Shown: piece after piece, positions 4,568-6,219 of the stretch
Layout: each line of letters starts with the position of its first letter
Position numbering within the stretch: position 1 is the stretch's first letter
NCBI GenBank assembly: GCA_902773395.1
Contig: CACYEJ010000464.1
Coordinates: 1-6,219 of the forward strand
Origin: an uncultured Ruminococcus sp.
GTDB lineage: Bacteria; Bacillota_A; Clostridia; Oscillospirales; Acutalibacteraceae
Length of the DNA stretch: 6,219 nt
Direction: 5' to 3'
Translations under genes and position numbers: made by a program
Notes under the pieces: model-generated
Told to the model about the DNA's origin: nothing
The model's database searches: none
Seen by the model: only the letters and a program-made list of their open reading frames with translations

Positions 4568-5503
4568 TTACTTGTATTTTACAATTTCAATAGATTCGAT
4601 TACAACGTCTTCAACAGGCTTGTTGGTTTCATAATCTTTTGGAACGGCTGCGATTTTGTCAACAACGTCCATTCCGTCAATAACCTGAGCAAATACTGTG
4701 TGACCTCTGTCTGCTACATTAAATGCTCCGTCCAGTGACGGGTTGCCGCCTACTTTCTCGTAAAGCTTCTTAACATCGTCCGGCACAAGCTCTGTGTCAT
4801 AGAACTGAGTGTATGCAGCGTTTTTGTAGTAGTCAAGAGTGCTTTCAAGTGTGCCGTGAGCCTTCTGCTCGCAAAGTGCAGCGTAAGTCTGCTTCCATAC
4901 CGTTTCGTACATAGCCATATCAACATTCTTGTTCTGGTTAATAAAGAACTGGCTGCCGTTTGTGTCTGCACCGCTGTTAGCCATTGCGACAGAACCTCTG
5001 ATGTTAAGCAGCTTGTTGGAGAATTCGTCTGCAAACGGCTCGCCGCTCACACTCTCTCCGCCCATGCCTGTTCCAAGCGGATCTCCGCCCTGAATCATAA
5101 AGCCTTCGATAACTCTGTGGAAAATCAAACCGTCATAGTAACCCTCTTTGGCGTGTGTCACAAAGTTCTCAACTGTGTTCGGCGCAGCCTCCGGAAAGAA
5201 TCTCATTGAAATGTCGCCCATGCTTGTGTGCATGATTGCAATTTCTTCACCAACGTCAGGAGTTTCCAGCTGGTAGCCTGCTTTGTGTTCTTTGTCGTCA
5301 AAATAGTCTGTGCCTAAACCTAATTCCTCAATAGTGTACTCCGGAATTTCCGCAGAGGAATTATCACTTCCCTGAGAAGAAGCCGTTGAATTCGATGCTT
5401 TTGAACTGTCTGTTTTGCCTGTGTCCTTATCGTCGCAGCCTGTCATTGCTGAGCATAGTGCAATAACGCCGGCAAGGATAAGAGCAGCATATTTTTTATA
5501 CAT
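4568..5503 (-). CDS. Lipoprotein cyclophilin-type peptidyl-prolyl cis-trans isomerase
   Basis: This 311-residue protein catalyses proline isomerisation and is predicted to help fold proteins outside the membrane. A lipoprotein signal peptide ends in Ala-Met-Thr-Gly-Cys with lipidated Cys23, followed by a Ser/Lys/Asp-rich tether to about residue 55. The cyclophilin domain (about 86-310) shows the family signature Phe128-His-Arg130-Val with Gly134-Phe135-Met136-Ile-Gln138-Gly-Gly, then Met174-Ala-Asn-Ser-Gly and Asn182-Gly-Ser-Gln-Phe-Phe187, and His268-Thr-Val-Phe. Arg130, Phe135, Met136, Gln138, Phe187 and His268 match CypA Arg55, Phe60, Met61, Gln63, Phe113 and His126. About 65-70 extra residues (roughly 190-257) are inserted between the Gln-Phe-Phe strand and the Leu-Asp-Gly/His strand. 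The ATG at 5501-5503 has AGGAG 9 bases upstream. It is monocistronic, with its own promoter and terminator. Confidence 0.94.
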   Translation of the reverse strand: MYKKYAALILAGVIALCSAMTGCDDKDTGKTDSSKASNSTASSQGSDNSSAEIPEYTIEELGLGTDYFDDKEHKAGYQLETPDVGEEIAIMHTSMGDISMRFFPEAAPNTVENFVTHAKEGYYDGLIFHRVIEGFMIQGGDPLGTGMGGESVSGEPFADEFSNKLLNIRGSVAMANSGADTNGSQFFINQNKNVDMAMYETVWKQTYAALCEQKAHGTLESTLDYYKNAAYTQFYDTELVPDDVKKLYEKVGGNPSLDGAFNVADRGHTVFAQVIDGMDVVDKIAAVPKDYETNKPVEDVVIESIEIVKYK

Positions 5504-5540
5504 ACTTTTTCTCTCCTTAGCTTTAAAATATCTACAGTAT

Positions 5541-5569
5541 ATTCTATAACATTTCTAAAAAATTTGCAA
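5541..5569 (-). promoter_or_regulatory. Probable promoter of the cyclophilin gene
   Basis: On the minus strand TTGCAA (5564-5569, four of six) and TAGAAT (5541-5546, five of six) are separated by 17 bp. The predicted start gives a leader of about 30 bases ending in the AGGAG site at 5513-5517. No other candidate nearby has both boxes at a normal spacing. Confidence 0.6.
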
Positions 5570-5952
5570 CCCCTTTTTTTATTAAGTTAATGTTAAGTTT
5601 AATTGAAAAATATATATGTTTTATATGGTGCATGCTTAGCATATTCGAGATTTTAAAAATTAATTGCGGTTAATTGCTTTGGAGAACGCCAATATGCTTA
5701 CCAAAGATTTATGTTTTATTCAGAATTTAATGGTAGCATGGTGGGGTGGTTGAGGATTTTTTACATGAATATTTGTAAATTTTGCACAAATAAAAAAATT
5801 CGACTTGTTATTCTACACAATAAATTTCTTTTAAATTTATAATTAAAATCATTGACTTTTACTTTTTAACCAAAATTCAATATAGCGTTTTGTGATTTTT
5901 TGAAAAAATTAAAATTATTCAAAAAAATCGCTTAAAATTGCGATAAAATCTA
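5570..5952. other. Long AT-rich divergent spacer with short repeats, no gene recognised
   Basis: This 380-base stretch holds no reading frame with a credible ribosome binding site. From about 5630 to 5760 it is less AT-rich and contains repeated short complementary motifs, described as a finding. To the right it is very AT-rich. It includes the hairpins ATAAATTT/AAATTTAT (5820-5827 and 5833-5840), GATTTTTTGAA against a copy with one extra A (5894-5904 and 5918-5929), and ATCGC/GCGAT (5927-5931 and 5940-5944). The last two overlap and could not form together. A TTGACT at 5852-5857 lacks a -10 at normal spacing. The region may hold upstream control sequences or an unannotated RNA for the gene at 6004. 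Confidence 0.45.
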
Positions 5953-5981
5953 TTGAAAAAGAAAGCAAAATATAGTAAAAT
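5953..5981 (+). promoter_or_regulatory. Promoter of the right-edge gene
   Basis: TTGAAA (5953-5958) and TAAAAT (5976-5981) are separated by 17 bp, four and five of six to consensus. The predicted start near 5988 would leave a very short leader, with the AAAGGAG ribosome binding site almost at the 5' end of the message. Confidence 0.65.
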
Positions 5982-6003
5982 TTTTAATAAAGGAGTGATT
6001 TCG

Positions 6004-6219
6004 ATGCTTGATAATACTAAAGGCAGCAAGCCGAAAAGTACAAGAATAAAATTTGAATTGAGTGACACCATTAGTTTGCAAGTCGAAAATGAATTTTGTA
6101 AAATTTACACTGATTCCCGTTCGGGAAAAACCTTTAAAGTGATTGACGGTGAGATTGTTCCCATTGAGCTTCGTGAGCTTAATATGTGGAAGAACAGACA
6201 AAAGAACCCCGGCAACTTT
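6004..6219 (+). CDS. Unrecognised protein, N-terminal 72 residues (runs off right edge)
   Basis: An ATG at 6004 opens a frame of 72 codons with no stop before the window ends. AAAGGAG (5989-5995) lies 8 bases upstream and a good promoter just ahead, so this is very likely a real gene start. The visible part is soluble and mixed-charge, with no signal peptide or membrane segment: a Lys-rich opening, an alternating stretch (Arg14-Ile-Lys-Phe-Glu-Leu, residues 23-36) that looks like beta strands, and a basic Trp62-Lys-Asn-Arg-Gln-Lys segment at the edge. I recognise no family. The opposite-strand frame across the same bases has no ribosome binding site and is a shadow. Confidence 0.7.
   Translation, partial: MLDNTKGSKPKSTRIKFELSDTISLQVENEFCKIYTDSRSGKTFKVIDGEIVPIELRELNMWKNRQKNPGNF

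Noticed and set aside
4750..5209. Frames on both strands inside the cyclophilin gene
   Set aside because: The conserved cyclophilin frame runs through this stretch without a break; the alternatives have no start signals or domain patterns.
5950..6201. Minus-strand frame of 83 codons at the right end
   Set aside because: It has no ribosome binding site, ends in the AT-rich promoter region, and opposes a plus-strand frame that has both a promoter and a good ribosome binding site.

Overview
The window looks like a stretch of low-GC chromosome from an anaerobic Firmicute of the class Clostridia, probably a Ruminococcus-like gut or rumen bacterium. The evidence is AT-rich spacers with strong AGGAGG-type ribosome binding sites and sigma-A-like promoters, a standalone flavodiiron protein of the kind strict anaerobes use against oxygen or NO, two lipoproteins with clostridial-style Ser/Thr-rich linkers, and a lipoprotein cyclophilin. 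The taxonomic call is inference from gene types and composition only. No tRNA, rRNA, CRISPR array, insertion sequence or integrase is visible.

Layout. The left part is on the minus strand: the 5' end of a lipoprotein gene running off the left edge (1-151), directly downstream of a complete flavodiiron protein gene (179-1345), probably as one operon from a promoter near 1460. Next, on the same strand, come a CPBP/CAAX-type membrane protease homologue with a TTG start (1607-2278) and a 44-residue zinc-ribbon protein (2440-2574) that has its own strong promoter and terminator. A divergent intergenic region (2575-2772) separates these from an XRE-family regulator on the plus strand (2773-3132). 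It is followed, behind its own promoter, by a membrane-anchored Ntn-hydrolase of the choloylglycine hydrolase/acyltransferase type (3312-4424). That gene converges on a lipoprotein cyclophilin (4568-5503, minus strand) across a shared hairpin terminator. A 500-base AT-rich spacer leads to an unrecognised gene that starts at 6004 on the plus strand and runs off the right edge.

The most notable structure is the divergent switch between the zinc-ribbon gene and the XRE gene. The minus strand carries a perfect TTGACA-17-TATAAT promoter. Three related 12-bp operator-like sites (core TGTA-N4-TACA or a one- or two-mismatch variant), spaced 21 and 23 bp apart, sit on top of it and of the candidate opposing promoter. 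This resembles a compact autoregulated repressor circuit whose divergent target is a tiny zinc-binding protein of unknown function. The rest is mostly ordinary housekeeping or stress and envelope functions: oxygen/NO reduction, extracytoplasmic proline isomerisation, membrane proteolysis or immunity, and amide-bond hydrolysis outside the membrane. The Ntn-hydrolase is unusual because its nucleophile cysteine lies at residue 95, behind a membrane anchor and a long pro-region.
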